This document shows positions 1-19,452 of a DNA stretch of 64,000 bases, one piece after another. How positions within the stretch are numbered: the first letter of the stretch is position 1; the number at the start of each line of letters is the position of its first letter. The translations under genes were made by a program, and so were the position numbers. This stretch comes from Monocercomonoides exilis (taxonomy: Eukaryota > Preaxostyla > Oxymonadida > Polymastigidae): assembly GCA_001643675.2 (NCBI GenBank), contig LSRY02000022.1:568001-632000 (forward strand), read 5' to 3'. The notes below the pieces were generated by a model that made no database searches, had not been told where the DNA came from, and worked only from the letters and a program-made list of their open reading frames with translations.

Positions 1-282
1 TGTTTCTCTTCATCATCTTTAACATTTTCATCATCAAAGCCAACACATCACCCAATTCATTCCTCCACCCTCTCCAACTACAACACTTTAGCCACTATCA
101 TCGTCTGCGACTTCGCCTTTGTTTCTTCTCTTCTGGCACACTTCTGCGCCCCTGTCACTTCTCCTATTTCTTCCTGCCTTCCATCGCTCTCTGAGATATC
201 TGCCTTTGCTGAGGGCTCTTGTTCTTCACATCCTTGTTCAGAACTTCCTGCAAATGAATTTGTGGAGTATGTCTCGCTCCAT

Positions 283-1738
283 TTAACAGATGAGAAAAAT
301 GATACGACAATAATACTGCTGCTGATTACACTTGATGTTCCATTGTGCTGAATGGACTTGTGCTGTTTGCAGTGGGGAAGATGGCATTTCGGAAGAAGAA
401 AGAGGAGGAGAAGGAGAAGGAGAAGATGGAGGAAGAGAATTTGAAATATCATCCGGAAGAAGAATGGAAGAATGATCGGGTAAAGACTCAACTGAAGGAA
501 GAATAGAGGAAGGATCAGGAAGAGGGAGAGAAGAAGAAGAAGAAGAAGAAGAAGAAGAAGAAGATGATGATGATGATGATTGCTGAGCCAAATCAGACGG
601 ATGCTTCACAATTGGGAAGAATGAGTCAGCAATAATTCTCATTGCTGCTATTTCGTTTGAGGCTTTCAACTTGCCATCGCTCCAAAATAGCGCATCAAGC
701 ACAGCAACAGCAACCTGAGGAAACGAAGACACAGAAATGCTGATGAAAGCGAGGACGAGCGACTGCGTTGGCACATTCTGCAGGTAGTCGAAGAAGAAGA
801 TGAGGTTGTGCAAAAGCGGACAGAAAAGATTAGCTTCGTGCAATGCGCGAATGAAAAGAGGATAAGCTGAACTGCATTCATAAAACAGAAGAAGCGTCGA
901 ATCGATGTTGCATTTTCTTGCAAAATACTCTTTTCTGTTTGGGAATTCTTCTGTGTGTGTTGATTTTACACAATGCTTGAAAGCGCTGAGAGGAATGGAA
1001 TAAGAAGAGGAGGAAGAAGAGGAGGAAGAAGAGGAGGAAGAAGAAGAGGAGGAGAAATAAGAAGAATAAGAAGATGAAAGAGTCGAATAAAGACTTCTTT
1101 TTAACTTGGTAGATAAATAGACAGCTATTTTCTTAGCAAACACTGGAGAAGAGTGGGACAACACACTCAATCCATCCATCAGGCCTTTCACTGCATCCAA
1201 AGAAGAAGAAGAAGAAGAAGAACAATTGTTAATTTCAAGCAACCGAACAAGGCTTGTTTCCAATGCATTGCAGAAACTATCAGAAACAAGAGGATTTGAA
1301 GAAGAAGAAGAGGAAGAAGAAGAAGAAGATGCAGACGAAGAGGATGGCGCACTAGAAAGAGCCAAAGAAGTGTCTGGCAAATTAGTCTGGTTGATTGCAA
1401 TGCAGTTGACAATCCAAACATGCAAATGAGCCATTCCTTCAAAGATAACGCTGTTCGCATTCTGTTTTGCCTTAAACTTTGCACTTTCATCCACAACACA
1501 CCCAGTAAACACCTTCAAAAACGCTTCCGCATAAAACTCGTTCAGAATCACGTTCTGCAGATTGTCTGAGGCGAGCGAGGCAAACAAATCAGAAGTGGCA
1601 GAGTTGGCTGTCGGAGGAAGGACTGTAGCAAGAGATATGCACGGCACCAGGTCATGAGGGAGCTGGAGAACAGACACGTGTTCTGAGTGGAATGTTGGAT
1701 ATGCAGCTGTTGATGATAATGATGAGGAGGAGGAAGAG

Positions 1739-1772
<34 letters not shown>

Positions 1773-4700
1773 GTAAGTCGTCGATGCTGAGAAGCTCACT
1801 CTGCCAGATGGGACTGGCTCCACCACACTGGGCAGACATATTGAATGAGAAGGATCTGATGTACTCGATCTCGATTGACTGCTGAGAGGAATGTGATTGT
1901 GCAGATGAAGCAGAAGCAGATGATGATGATGATGAATCAGCTGTCACAGCTGAATTCGGTGTCAACAATGCAAAGTTCGTGAAAGTGATGAGCGGTGCAC
2001 CCATCTCCAGCCCTTGGTCAGACGGATCACTCGACACAATCAGCAGAGGCGAGTGGGAAAACCGTGCATTGATAAACAAGACAGCCTCAGGAGATATTCG
2101 CGTGCCTGTGAACTCTGCAAACTTCGGATCCATCACCCGCTCCTCCCTCGTCTCCAGAAGAGCCAGCCGGAACACCCTCGCCACGGCACCGCGCACAAGA
2201 GCGTGTGGTGAGTGCATCAGCAGCTGCAGTTAAGGTTCAGTGATGTCTCTGTCGCAGCAGATGGCTTCGGCTAATTCGTCGCTTTTGCGCACGTGGTGCG
2301 ACAGGGCAAAGAGGAAGGCGACACAAGAAGAATAAACATGTGATGATGATGATGATGATGATGAAGCAGATGAAGCAGATGAAGGAGTCTGAGATAAACT
2401 GCTTGAGAGATAACTCAGAAAATGATCAAGTGATATCAGACAGCACGGTAGAAGTCTGCTTTTGACATTTTGTTCACGTGAAGAAGAAGAAGAAGATGAT
2501 GATGAAGATGATGATGAAGATGATGATGATGAAGAAGATGCTAATGTAACTGTGCATGTAACAACAGATAAATACGCCTCCATCCACTTTTCATTCATCT
2601 CTCTGTTTTGTGTGCACAGCAACTCTTCTGACTTGAGAAGCAGCCAGTTAATCCCAATCTATGTCAAATGCTTCTCCAAAAGCAAAAGATATGACTTATG
2701 CTCAGCAACATCTCTACGAATGGAATAAAAACAGGTCAAAGCGAGAGAACAAAGAGAAGAAACGTGGCTGGGTTCTTTTGTTGAAGAAAAAAGAACATCA
2801 CAAAATGACTGCGAAATGATCGAATAAAATGCATCTTCTGGTGAAACTGGAATAGATGGAAGCGAAATTGCGGAAAAGGATGAATCCGAAGCAAAAAGAG
2901 GAGTCGGTTTCGTTCCTTTCAAAATCATTAGAATAGAACGAGATGCAGACGCAGACGGAGAAGGGGAATTATGCAGACAAGAAATGAGAGAGATCAGCAA
3001 CGCCATTGCAGCTTCACGCTGAACCGGAGGCAGCTCATCTTGACAAGCACTGTTACCATCCAGAGGAGCAAGAGAATACAGCGACTTCACTGCATATGTC
3101 CACTTTCCTGACTGCTTTGACAGAGAAGGGGAAAGAAAGTCCTGGCAGCGCTGAGGGTAATTGGCAAGGAGGAGCAGCCAAGAGCAAACAGGAGACAGAA
3201 AGCAAGCATCTCGCATGAAGGCGAACAGAGGGACGAATTGGATGGCTTTCTTCTGCTTGGCAGGCAGAAGATCGAGCAGCGATGTGAAGAAGAAGAAGAG
3301 CTGCTGGAGCAGAATGGAGAGGTGCTGCTGTGACAGAGATGCGTCTGTTTTGGACAAATACGCTGAGACTGACTTCAGAACAGCCGAAAGTGCGCTGAGG
3401 AGCACGTGGAAAAAACACAGGCGCAGCTGAGTGTCTTCGCAGCGTCAAAGAAAGGCCTTTGCAATCGACGGAGCGCCCGCAATGTTTTAAGCTCCCAGAT
3501 TGTTCAGCTCCGCAGCAGTCATTGCATACACTGCTGTGGATGCAGTTGAACTCTTCTGATTTTGCTTCCGGGAAAGGCAAGCATCCCACTCTTTTGCTTC
3601 TCCGCTGAGCTACTCAGTTGTGATGTGCTTGATCAGTTTGAACGACAAGTCTGGTGAGCGGACAAGAATCTGCTCCAACTCCACGCTCCACTGCACAAAT
3701 AGTGCATGATGCACTGAATGGGAGAAGGTGTGAAGCAAAAAACACACAGAGAAAAACATAAAGTCGCGAGAAAAGGTCGGATCTGCCTTTGGCACATTCA
3801 GGACACGCATAGCCAGAGAAGCTGATGCAGATGAGGATAAAGATGATGAGCTTTTGCCAGCAAGATTCGTTTTAATCAAAGATGAGGTAGGTGTTGCAGA
3901 TGAAGCACCAGTTGATAATCTGGTGCTAGTTGCAGCTGTTGCTGCTTCCTCTTTTTCAGCGGATTGTTCGCATCCAAACTGCTCAAACAGCCTTCTCACA
4001 AACGCAAAGAATGTGTTTGAGAAGATCTGCCTGTCTCTCACGATGCCCAGCTGCCTCACCAACACACTCTCATCCACACTGCTCATCCCATCGAAAGACG
4101 ATTTCATTGGCGAATGCTCTGTCAATGCGGAGTCTGCGAACACATCGTCATTAAAAGGAGAACGCATCTTCAGCAACGACGTGTGGGGTGGTGGAGGATG
4201 CATTGCGATAAGAGGAAAAGAGCCGATTGCTTGTGATACAGTTGGAGGCAGATGGCTCCCTCATGTCATTTCTTTCAGCTTTGCCTGTGGAATCTGGCTG
4301 AGTAGCTGGCGTTAGAGGCTCCAGTCGTCCACAGGCTGCTTCCGCTCGTAGATGAGGATGCATGCCGAGTACGGCTTGACCGTGTCTGCCTCGCTCAGCA
4401 GGCTCAGGCGTTTTTTCTTGAGAATCTCGGGATCAATCAGCGCGGTGTCGTACAGGAAGCTTTCGCCAAAGGCCTCTGCTTTCAATGTCTCCACAGCAGG
4501 AGAAGGGAGCAGCCTAACTCTGTCGTAGTTGAATTCGTACCACTGGTGCGGAGCATCTCTTTCCCGCACAAATGAGATGTAGGGTCCAGCATTGGCTTTC
4601 CCCAAGTGGTTGATGATGCCCTGCAGACGGTATTTGCAGTTGCTCTCCGGACGCAGCTTGTCTTTGCTTTCGTCGTTATGCGGAACCTGCAGATTCTTCA

Positions 4701-6357
4701 GATTCTCTTTGCATCCAATCTTTTCCAACATGATTGCTGTGTCAGCTTTGGAAAACCGCTTCATACTGCTTAGTTTTTCCTCCCTCACTTGCATCGCCTC
4801 CCACGTCAATGGCTCGAGATCCAAGAACTCCTCAATGGGGAACTCAAACTTGTTGTTGATCTTCACTCTGTTCCCCGTTAGCGGCTGGTAGTCAAAACGC
4901 CTGAGGAGAATAATGAGTGTGTTAGGCAGGTCTCTCAGAACTGTCCGGTTGATCACATCAACCGTGTGATGCTTGACACACTCTACGCATTCGTAATCCT
5001 CAATCTTCGACCCAACCACCATCGACGCCAACGATTCCTCCAGACTCTTTTTCCCTTTCACTTCCACCTCGAGCGCATTAAAGCCATCGGAATTCCACCG
5101 CTCGTGCCCGTATCTGCAGACATGCAAGTTCATCGCGTGACCCTTCAGAAAGTGTCTGACAAAGTTTGGAGCAGCCACTGCGTCCAAATGCATCTCCAGC
5201 TTGTCCACAAGACACATGAAGAACTCGTGGATGTCACAATGCGCGCCATTCACAACTTGCTTTTTGTCCTGGTCGAGATACACCTCCAGAAACTGCTCAG
5301 CATCATTGAACTCCTTCCTATTCGAGTTGTGCTGCAGCTCCCAGAAGAGATAGCGTACAGCTCTCCACACAGCGCTGTTCTGCACTTTCTCCTCCTCTGT
5401 CACGCTGCGCAGCCTCATCTCTGCCATCTTCGTCTCCGGCTCGTCTGGTGGGTGTGTGCTTGTTTCTTTGCTCTTCTGCCACTCACTCAGCACATCTGCT
5501 TGTGATGGTCATGCCAGCTTCTCCAGGACGCTTCCTTGAAACTGCTCGCCTTCCCGCAGAAGAAGCGTGGAGCACAGCTGCGTGTGCATAAACAGCTGCA
5601 CAAACAGAGAGTTCATATAGCAAAGTGTGCCTGGATTCACAATGCCTCTGTATTTAACCTCTTCGCTTTTCTCAACCTTCTTCTCCTTCTTGTGCGACTT
5701 TGCAATCTGCTCGGCGGGTGTGAAGTGGAAAGACGTGTACGTGTTCTTGTCGTTCATCGTATGCGTCTCATTCAAAAGATGCAGCAGACGCTCTGTGTTT
5801 GCCTCATTCCCGCTGCACAGCGCAGCAATCAGACTCAAAATGGCATTTCTGCTATCTTTGTCCGACACAAAATGGCTCTGAATGAGTTCCACTTCTGAGT
5901 TGCTACGTGAATGCGACGAGGTCAGCTTCCTCTGCGAATCGCACCGTGCAATGTTTGAGGGCAAATATGAAGAAGAAGATGAAACAGAAGCAGAAGGACT
6001 GCGCAGCATCTTCTTCCCAGCCATTCCTGGAGGTGAAGCACCCGTGGAAGCAGCAACAGCATTGAATCCAGCAACCAGCTTGTCCATCCACAGATAATCA
6101 ATGAGCATCAGCCCAAAGGACTTCTCCGGCAGCTTCAAGCCAACTTCTGTTTTGATCCATCTTTCCAGTTTTCTCAGGTTATTTTCTGTTGTCGGATTGG
6201 ATGCGCAATGAAGCTGAGAAAGCTCGTTCAGAATAACTCTCAGCGCAACTGAGACAGGCAGAAGAGACAGCTGGCGCTTCTTTGTGAGATTGTTCGGAGA
6301 AGACAATGAAGAGGAAGAGGAAGGGGTAGAGGAAGAAGAAGGTGATGCTCCTGACAA
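283..6357 (-). pseudogene. Giant ubiquitin-specific protease (USP, peptidase C19) relic
   Basis: Seen: one minus-strand frame stays coherent from 6357 to 283 (about 2,000 codons) with no frameshift, but crosses in-frame TGA at 5511, 4263 and 3447, TAA at 4314, 3489, 2232 and 285, and TAG at 3612 and 2661 (upper coordinate of each codon). The USP Cys box 'NPGTLCYMNSLFVQL' lies at ~5650-5605 (Cys codon 5622-5620). The Zn-ribbon-like pairs and 'WYEFNYDRVRLL' follow. The catalytic His expected in 'GHY' is Pro (GPY, codon 4584-4582), so the enzyme would be dead. After the catalytic domain come ~1,400 residues of helical, ARM/HEAT-like sequence interrupted by poly-Ser. Family knowledge: domain order resembles large USPs such as USP9X/USP24/USP34. 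Inference: a decayed host gene or gene copy. The 5' end near 6357 has no ATG in frame and overlaps the start of the plus-strand gene; the 3' end after 283 is unclear. Confidence 0.72.
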
Positions 6358-6364
6358 TTCATTG

Positions 6365-13465
<7,101 letters not shown>

Positions 13466-13471
13466 AGGTAT

Positions 13472-13472
<1 letters not shown>

Positions 13473-13516
<44 letters not shown>
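13473..13516. repeat. 44-nt T homopolymer
   Basis: An uninterrupted T run begins eight bases after the TGA proposed as the end of copy A. Its true length is uncertain in any assembly. Confidence 0.9.
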
Positions 13517-13517
<1 letters not shown>

Positions 13518-13700
13518 ACTATTGAAAGTGATTGACAAAAATTTTTGTAATAAACAAACTATTAAATTATTTAGTATTTAATTTCAATTTTATTCATTAT
13601 TTTTTCTTTTTTATTTATTTTTTTTATTTAACAAACTAATTAATAAATTAAAAATAAAAGTTTAATTAACTTAGAAATAATAAATATTTGTTTATGCTTA

Positions 13701-13816
13701 TCCAATGAAACCGAATTTTATTCGGTTGAGGACTAGACTGATTCGATCCTGTTGCTTTATAATTTCTTAATGATAGAGTAACTTGCAGGACTTGGGTCCA
13801 GAATCAGTTTCCCAGG
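13701..13816 (+). ncRNA. Pseudoknotted RNA-like structure downstream of copy A
   Basis: Seen: hairpin AACCGAA/TTCGGTT (13709-13727) closed by TCC/GGA; 4-nt spacer CTAG; outer helix ACTGATTC (13737-13744) with GAATCAGT (13801-13808); inside it TCCT/AGGA (13747-13750/13787-13790), a TTGC bulge and a 10-bp helix (13751-13760/13773-13782); and a pseudoknot CTTGGG (13791-13796) with CCCAGG (13811-13816). The same arrangement recurs 132 nt after copy B (57,874-57,993) with compensating changes: the outer A-U pair becomes G-C, and the long inner helix has a completely different but still complementary sequence. Inference: a functional RNA element in the 3' UTR, or an independent ncRNA. It does not match hammerhead, twister or HDV cores that I know. 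Confidence 0.6.
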
Positions 13817-13829
13817 TAAATAAATGTTT

Positions 13830-15600
13830 ATTATTATTATTTTTGAAAAAAAAAGTTTTCAAAAATATTCAGTGAATTATTTAAATTTTTGATAAAATTT
13901 TTGTCTAAAATTACGGGTGGAACAAAATTTGGAAAAAGAAAATTTCGCCCCATATTGTATATATTACCCTTAATTATTATTTAAGAAAAAATAATTACAT
14001 TTTGCTTTTGTCTTATTATAATTAATAATCATCTGTTGAACAATTCATTTTTTGACATGCTTTTTCATCATCTTTGATCATCTTTGATCAACTTTTTTTC
14101 AATTTTTTCATCAACTTCACAATTAATTTTTAAAAATTAATATTCTTTTCTTTGTTTTGATTCCCATTTATAATAATGATAATGATTTTGTTATCATTAC
14201 AATTATAATTTATTAATTGTAATTATTTCTGATGATCATGTTTAAAAATTGCTTCTCAAACACATCCACTTTCACTTTTCAAAAATAAACAGGATGAATC
14301 AACGAGTTTGTTATAAATCTTTTTTTACTAATTTTTAAATCGTTGGTAATTTAAACATTCATTATTTTCTTTTCTCGAACTTTGTTCAACCTTCAGATTA
14401 TTTTTTTTATAATTTATTTTATTTTATTTGTTTTTAAAATTAACCTCTTTTAATTTCTCCATCTGAATAATTTATTGAAATCTGTGATTTGACTGCAAGA
14501 CAGCCCCATTCACAAATTTCTCTCAAGTCATATTGTAAAAACAGATTTAATGAGAGAAAGTGAGAAAGAAAGAAATAGAGAAAGAGAAAAAAAGAGAGAA
14601 ACAATTTTTGATTGCGCAAAGTTTTCAAACGTAAAAAAAAAAAAAAATCGGAGAAAAAAATCGAAAAATTAAAAGAGAATTATCAGAAAAAGATTTTTAT
14701 TTCCTTTTCCAATTATTTTCTTTAAATGAACACTCGTAAAGTACACAAAGGAAAAAAACATTCAAAAAAGCTTCAAAGAAAAGAAAAGAAAAGAAAAGAT
14801 TAAAAGAAACAGAAAACACGCGAAAATTCAATTGAAAAGTGAAAACAAACAAACAAACAAAAAAAATTACATAAAAAAAAGGAAACTTAAAAAATCGAAC
14901 AAACAAATAAATCTCCAAACAATCAAAAATGAATGGAGAATACAAAATTATTCAATATTCGAAGAGTGCATTTCGGATTCAATTGCGTTAATTGATCAGA
15001 AATAAAAACAAAAAAAGAATGAAAAATTTTTTATGAATTAACGAAACAAGTTTAACTAAAACATTGAATACAATACGCAAAAATGAACTTAAAAAATAAA
15101 TAAATAGATAACAAGAAATGAAAATTAAACATTTTCATCTTTTCACATAAAAATAACAGAACAATAACGCATTTTCAAATAACTCCCAAAAAATGCTAAA
15201 AGAGAAAGAAAAAAATTCTTAAAAAAAAAGATTTTTCTTTCTCAACTTAAAAAAAATCAAACGAAAAATTGAAAATTCGAAAATTAACACACAAACGACA
15301 ACTCTCAAAAAGTTGTGAAGAAGAAAAACTTAAAAAAAAATGTTTTAACATGAAAAAATTAACTTGAATACTAAAATTCCTTAACATTCACAAAAATATG
15401 TTCTTACAAAGCATCCGATGATTCCACTTTCATGTTACAAAAACCCACAAAAACAAGTCAAAAAAATCCTTTCTCTAATCCGAAAAGCAAATCCAACAAG
15501 ATTAATTGACAGATACAATATATTCCTTCTAATACATAATAGTCACAGTAATTGCAATAACAAAATAAATAACAATAATCATAATAACAATCTATTCTAA
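13830..15600. other. AT-rich intergenic stretch, nothing recognised
   Basis: Simple A/T-rich sequence with short A and T runs and purine-rich GAAA/AGAA tracts around 14,560-14,800. Short open frames here have no coherent composition. No gene, repeat family or RNA was recognised. Confidence 0.6.
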
Positions 15601-15652
15601 AAAATGATGAAGATTAGTTCCAATTCCTTTTCCCTCTGCTTCAATTATTCAT

Positions 15653-16687
15653 TCACAATTCAACTGTCATTTCCGAAGTGCTTGTCCTTCCATCACATCC
15701 AAAGCATTCTCCATTCTGCATCTCCATATAACTGTCAAACATTCCTTCTATTTCATTTGAATTTGAATCTGAACCTGAATCTGCATCTGAATTTGTATCT
15801 CCTTCCATTTTAACCTCTTTCTCAAGCTTTTCCTGCTTTTCCATGTTGCTTTCATCTTCTTCCATCCTCATTGCTCCTTCAAAATTGTGCAAATTTGTTG
15901 AATAAAATATATTGCTTTCTTGTTCTCCTCCTCTTTGTTTCAACTGAACTGCCACTTCATTTCCTATCCCTCTGAATGTGCTGGCATAAATACTGTATTC
16001 TGTCTCTTTTATTGACAAATCAAAATCAAGCATATCCAAAATTGTCCGCTCGTATTCCTTCACCGTTTGCTGATCAACCCCGCCAACTCTTCCAAATACT
16101 TCGTTTTTCAGCACATTGTCGCTGTTTAGCTTGTGAGAAATCATTACACAAATTGTAAACATCAAAATGAGATGACAACGCAGCAAAACAAATGAACCAC
16201 AATTCCAATGGCGAGCGCAGATTCGATCGAATAATACAACACCTTGAATAACTTCAGTTTCGCGGATGTGACAGATACGCTGCAAATTGCCAATAACATC
16301 AATAGTTTCTTTTAGAATCATAGATTCAATTGAATTAACATGCTTTTGTAAAAATATATCTTGTTGACACGGAAGCTGTGGGTTGAACCAAAATGGAGCA
16401 ACAAGATATTTTGATAAAGCTCTTTCCGCCATTCCGGAAGCACAATAAAAAGTGGAAACATCGCTGATGCCTGCTTTCAAACATATTTCGCATGAAGGCG
16501 CAATATTCCAATGATTATGTCTCTCAAATGATGCAACTCCAACACCAAACGCAGCGATCTTAGATATATACGCAGCAACACGAAGTCCGATATCATTGGA
16601 GATAATAGTATTTTCCACTACAGGAACTGTAAGATCGTCGATTTCATCAACAAAGAGATTCTTATAATACAATGATGTGCTATTCAT
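15653..16687 (-). CDS. Cyclin-box protein (344 aa)
   Basis: Intact single-exon frame from ATG (16687) to TGA (15653). Residues ~140-250 read as a cyclin N-terminal domain: 'VIQGVVLFDRIC' followed by 'LLRCHLILMFTICVMISHKLNSD' and 'KEYERTILDMLDFDLSI', the helix 1 / MISHK / 'E..iL..LdfdL' pattern of the cyclin box, closest in style to Pho80/Pcl or CYC2-type cyclins that lack a clear second fold. Function inferred: regulatory subunit of a cyclin-dependent kinase. Upstream residues 60-110 contain several Cys. The last ~85 residues are acidic and low-complexity (Glu, Asp, Ser, Asn). Gln is written only as CAA/CAG in this gene. It is divergently arranged with the LRR gene, with ~340 bp between the starts that must hold both promoters. 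Confidence 0.75.
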   Translation of the reverse strand: MNSTSLYYKNLFVDEIDDLTVPVVENTIISNDIGLRVAAYISKIAAFGVGVASFERHNHWNIAPSCEICLKAGISDVSTFYCASGMAERALSKYLVAPFWFNPQLPCQQDIFLQKHVNSIESMILKETIDVIGNLQRICHIRETEVIQGVVLFDRICARHWNCGSFVLLRCHLILMFTICVMISHKLNSDNVLKNEVFGRVGGVDQQTVKEYERTILDMLDFDLSIKETEYSIYASTFRGIGNEVAVQLKQRGGEQESNIFYSTNLHNFEGAMRMEEDESNMEKQEKLEKEVKMEGDTNSDADSGSDSNSNEIEGMFDSYMEMQNGECFGCDGRTSTSEMTVEL

Positions 16688-17027
16688 TTTATTTTCTTTA
16701 AGTAGTTTTGTAAAGAAGGAAAAGCATAACGGAAAAATAGTTTACAGACACAAAATTTCAAATACGAAAATAAATTTTACAAATCATCGAAAAACAAAAA
16801 AAAAATAGAATCAATACTTTTAAAATATGCTTTAAAATTATCTAGCTGAACCGATAATAAAAATTTGTAAAAATGTGAACAAGAGGATAAATATATTTTC
16901 AAATATGGGATAAATTGTGTTTGTTATTGAAAATACTGTTAATAATGATGATATTTGATGCGAAACGATTGAGCATATTCTTTATTTGAATTTAAATGAA
17001 GAATTAAAAAAATATGGTCTATTTTAA
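16688..17027. promoter_or_regulatory. Divergent intergenic region between cyclin-box and LRR genes
   Basis: 340 bp, strongly AT-rich, between two oppositely oriented ATG codons (16687 minus, 17028 plus). It must contain both promoters. No TATA-like or repeated motif stands out enough to be named. Confidence 0.4.
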
Positions 17028-18807
17028 ATGAAAAAAGGAGCAAAGCAGACGATACAGGTCAGTAACGCTATATTTAATTCTATCTCAATATTAATGCTAC
17101 ATTTACTAAATATAAATTTAGGTGAGTTCAAGCGTTCATGCATATATTCGCGCTTGCCACTTGTGTCATCAAAATCCAAATGTAAATCTTGTATCTGCTT
17201 TGCAAGATCCATCGTGCACATGCTTTTGCTTAAGAGCAAATAATGAAAGCGTGGTATGTATTTTTTTCATTTTCATATGTGCTATTTTTCATGAATTTGA
17301 AAAAAATGGTAGACTGATGATTTTTGTGAAACTCTTGCTGTTGCTTTCGGCAACAACGAACAATTCGATACACTTTCATTTCTTGAGCTAAATGCATCAA
17401 CCAAGGGTCTTGAATTTTTGATCGAATCACTTCAACATAATCGAATGTTGAAAATCATATCTTTTGGTGGAACAATACTTAAAACAGAAGGAGCAACTCT
17501 AATTGCAGATCACCTTATTAACAAAAAAGCTGCTCTTTGCAACATATCAATTCTTATTTTGTCAGATTGCAAATTGGAGGATGAAGGAGTCACTGTGTTG
17601 TGCTCTTCTCTTTCAACGGAAGAATGCAAAGTGGAATCATTGGATTTAAGGCAAAACTCAATAACAGAAACTGGGTTTATATCTGTTGCTGGAATGCTTA
17701 CGGTATTTTTTCTTTTTTTCTTTTTTTTTTTTGATGTTTTTTTAATATACATTTTTATTCCATTTTAAACACAAAATTTAATCACGTTTTGTTAAATGAT
17801 TGATAACATCACAATAGTACAACAGATCGCTTCAAAAGATCAACATTGCAATGAACGAAGGAGGAGATGGCGGGGCAATTTGCCTGGCATCTTCACTGGA
17901 GATGAATGAAACACTGAAAATGTTGGATCTTTCGTCCAATGGCATAAGTGATGCTGGTTGCTCTGCACTTTGTCAATCACTGGTGAACTCACGAACAAGA
18001 CTTGTTCAATCTATTTTTCGAAACTTTGCAGAAGAATTGAATGGAGTTGAAGAAAGAAATGAAGAAAAAGAAGAAGAAATGGAAGAGGAGGAAGAGGAAG
18101 AAGAGGAAGAGGAAAAAGAAACAAGATCAACTTTAAATGAAAAAATGACTGAAACACCAAGGAAAGAAAAGAAAAAACGATCAAAATATTCTTCTGATGA
18201 TATTGCCAAAGACAAAGAAAGAGGGAAAAAAATGAGCAAATTGAAAGTTCTGAATTTGAGAGACAACAAAATCACAGATGCTTCTTCTGAGTCGATTGCA
18301 ATGTTACTTCGAAAGTATGAACGAAAAAAATATTTTTCTTTCTTTCTTTCTTTCTTTTTTTTTTAAATCCAAAAGTTTTTATTTTATTGAAGGAAAGATT
18401 TTTTGAATTTCTTCATATCTTTTTTGATTTTGTAAATTTCATTCATCCATTCATTCTTTTTAAAACATATTTATTTCCCTCTTTTTCCTATTCACTTTAT
18501 TAACAACCTTTCAGATTCCCTCTGAATGCCTTGTATCTCGGAATGAACCACTTCACTCACAATAGCATCGTTCCTATTGCTCGTTCTCTTATTCCTTTTA
18601 ATCCTTCTTCTTCTTCTCGTTTTCCCTCAAAATTTTCCGAAAAATCCGATTTTGCAGGTTCTACACTTCTTATTTTGGATCTGCAAAACATACGTCTTTC
18701 CTTAAAAGCAGCGGAAGAGGTGAAAATTATGCTTCAAAAAAACAACATTTTGAAGAAACTCTATTTGGACTTGAATGACATACCAACAGTGTGGAAGGAG
18801 AATATTG

Positions 18808-18874
<67 letters not shown>

Positions 18875-19419
18875 AAAAAGAGAGAGGATTAAATTATTTT
18901 ATTTAATTTTTATTTAATTTATTGTTTATATTTATGTTTATGCTTATTATTATTATTATTATTATATTTCGTATAGGCCTCTTCTATTTGTGAAGGACTC
19001 CAGTCAAACATTTCACTCATCTCTTTCGTTTGGAATGAATATCCACTCCAATTGACTCATTCACCCGCCTCTTTCATTTCATCTTCTCCAAAAAAATCTG
19101 CTTCTTCTTCTTCTTCTCTTTCTTCTTCTTCTTCTTCTTCTTGTCCATTAAATTCTTCTTCTTCTTCTTCTTCTTCAATTTCTCCTCTTCCTCTCTTCAC
19201 CCCTTCTTCTTCTTGGCCTTTTGATGCTCCTCTTCTTTCTCAGAAGGAAAAATGGATTGCTTACACATCACAAATGAATTCCTCTTCTTCCTCTTCAACT
19301 TCTCTTTCTTCTTCATCTCCACAACTAAAATCAAATTCTTCGTCTTCCTCTTCTTCATCCTCCTCCTCCTCTTCTTCTTCTCAGATCACAAAACCTTCTC
19401 CTCTTCGCCATTATTCCAC

Positions 19420-19452
<33 letters not shown>

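Noticed and set aside
1-282. Continuation of the USP gene
   Set aside because: The frame ends at TGA (238-240), and the alternative frame cannot be tied to the upstream protein by a clear splice site.
283-6357. Short in-frame introns removing each stop of the USP relic
   Set aside because: Stops are not bracketed by plausible GT...AG pairs, and the residues around them read as continuous helices.
283-6357. All three stop codons reassigned
   Set aside because: TGA ends the LRR, cyclin-box and copy B genes, and the TGA in the surface-protein tail sits where relatives have Arg/Lys in an otherwise broken gene. TGA inside frames is better explained by decay.
13701-13816. Hammerhead, twister or HDV-like ribozyme
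   Set aside because: CTGATTC is not followed by the hammerhead CUGAUGA/GAAA core, the helix order differs from HDV, and no twister core was found. Left as an unassigned pseudoknot.
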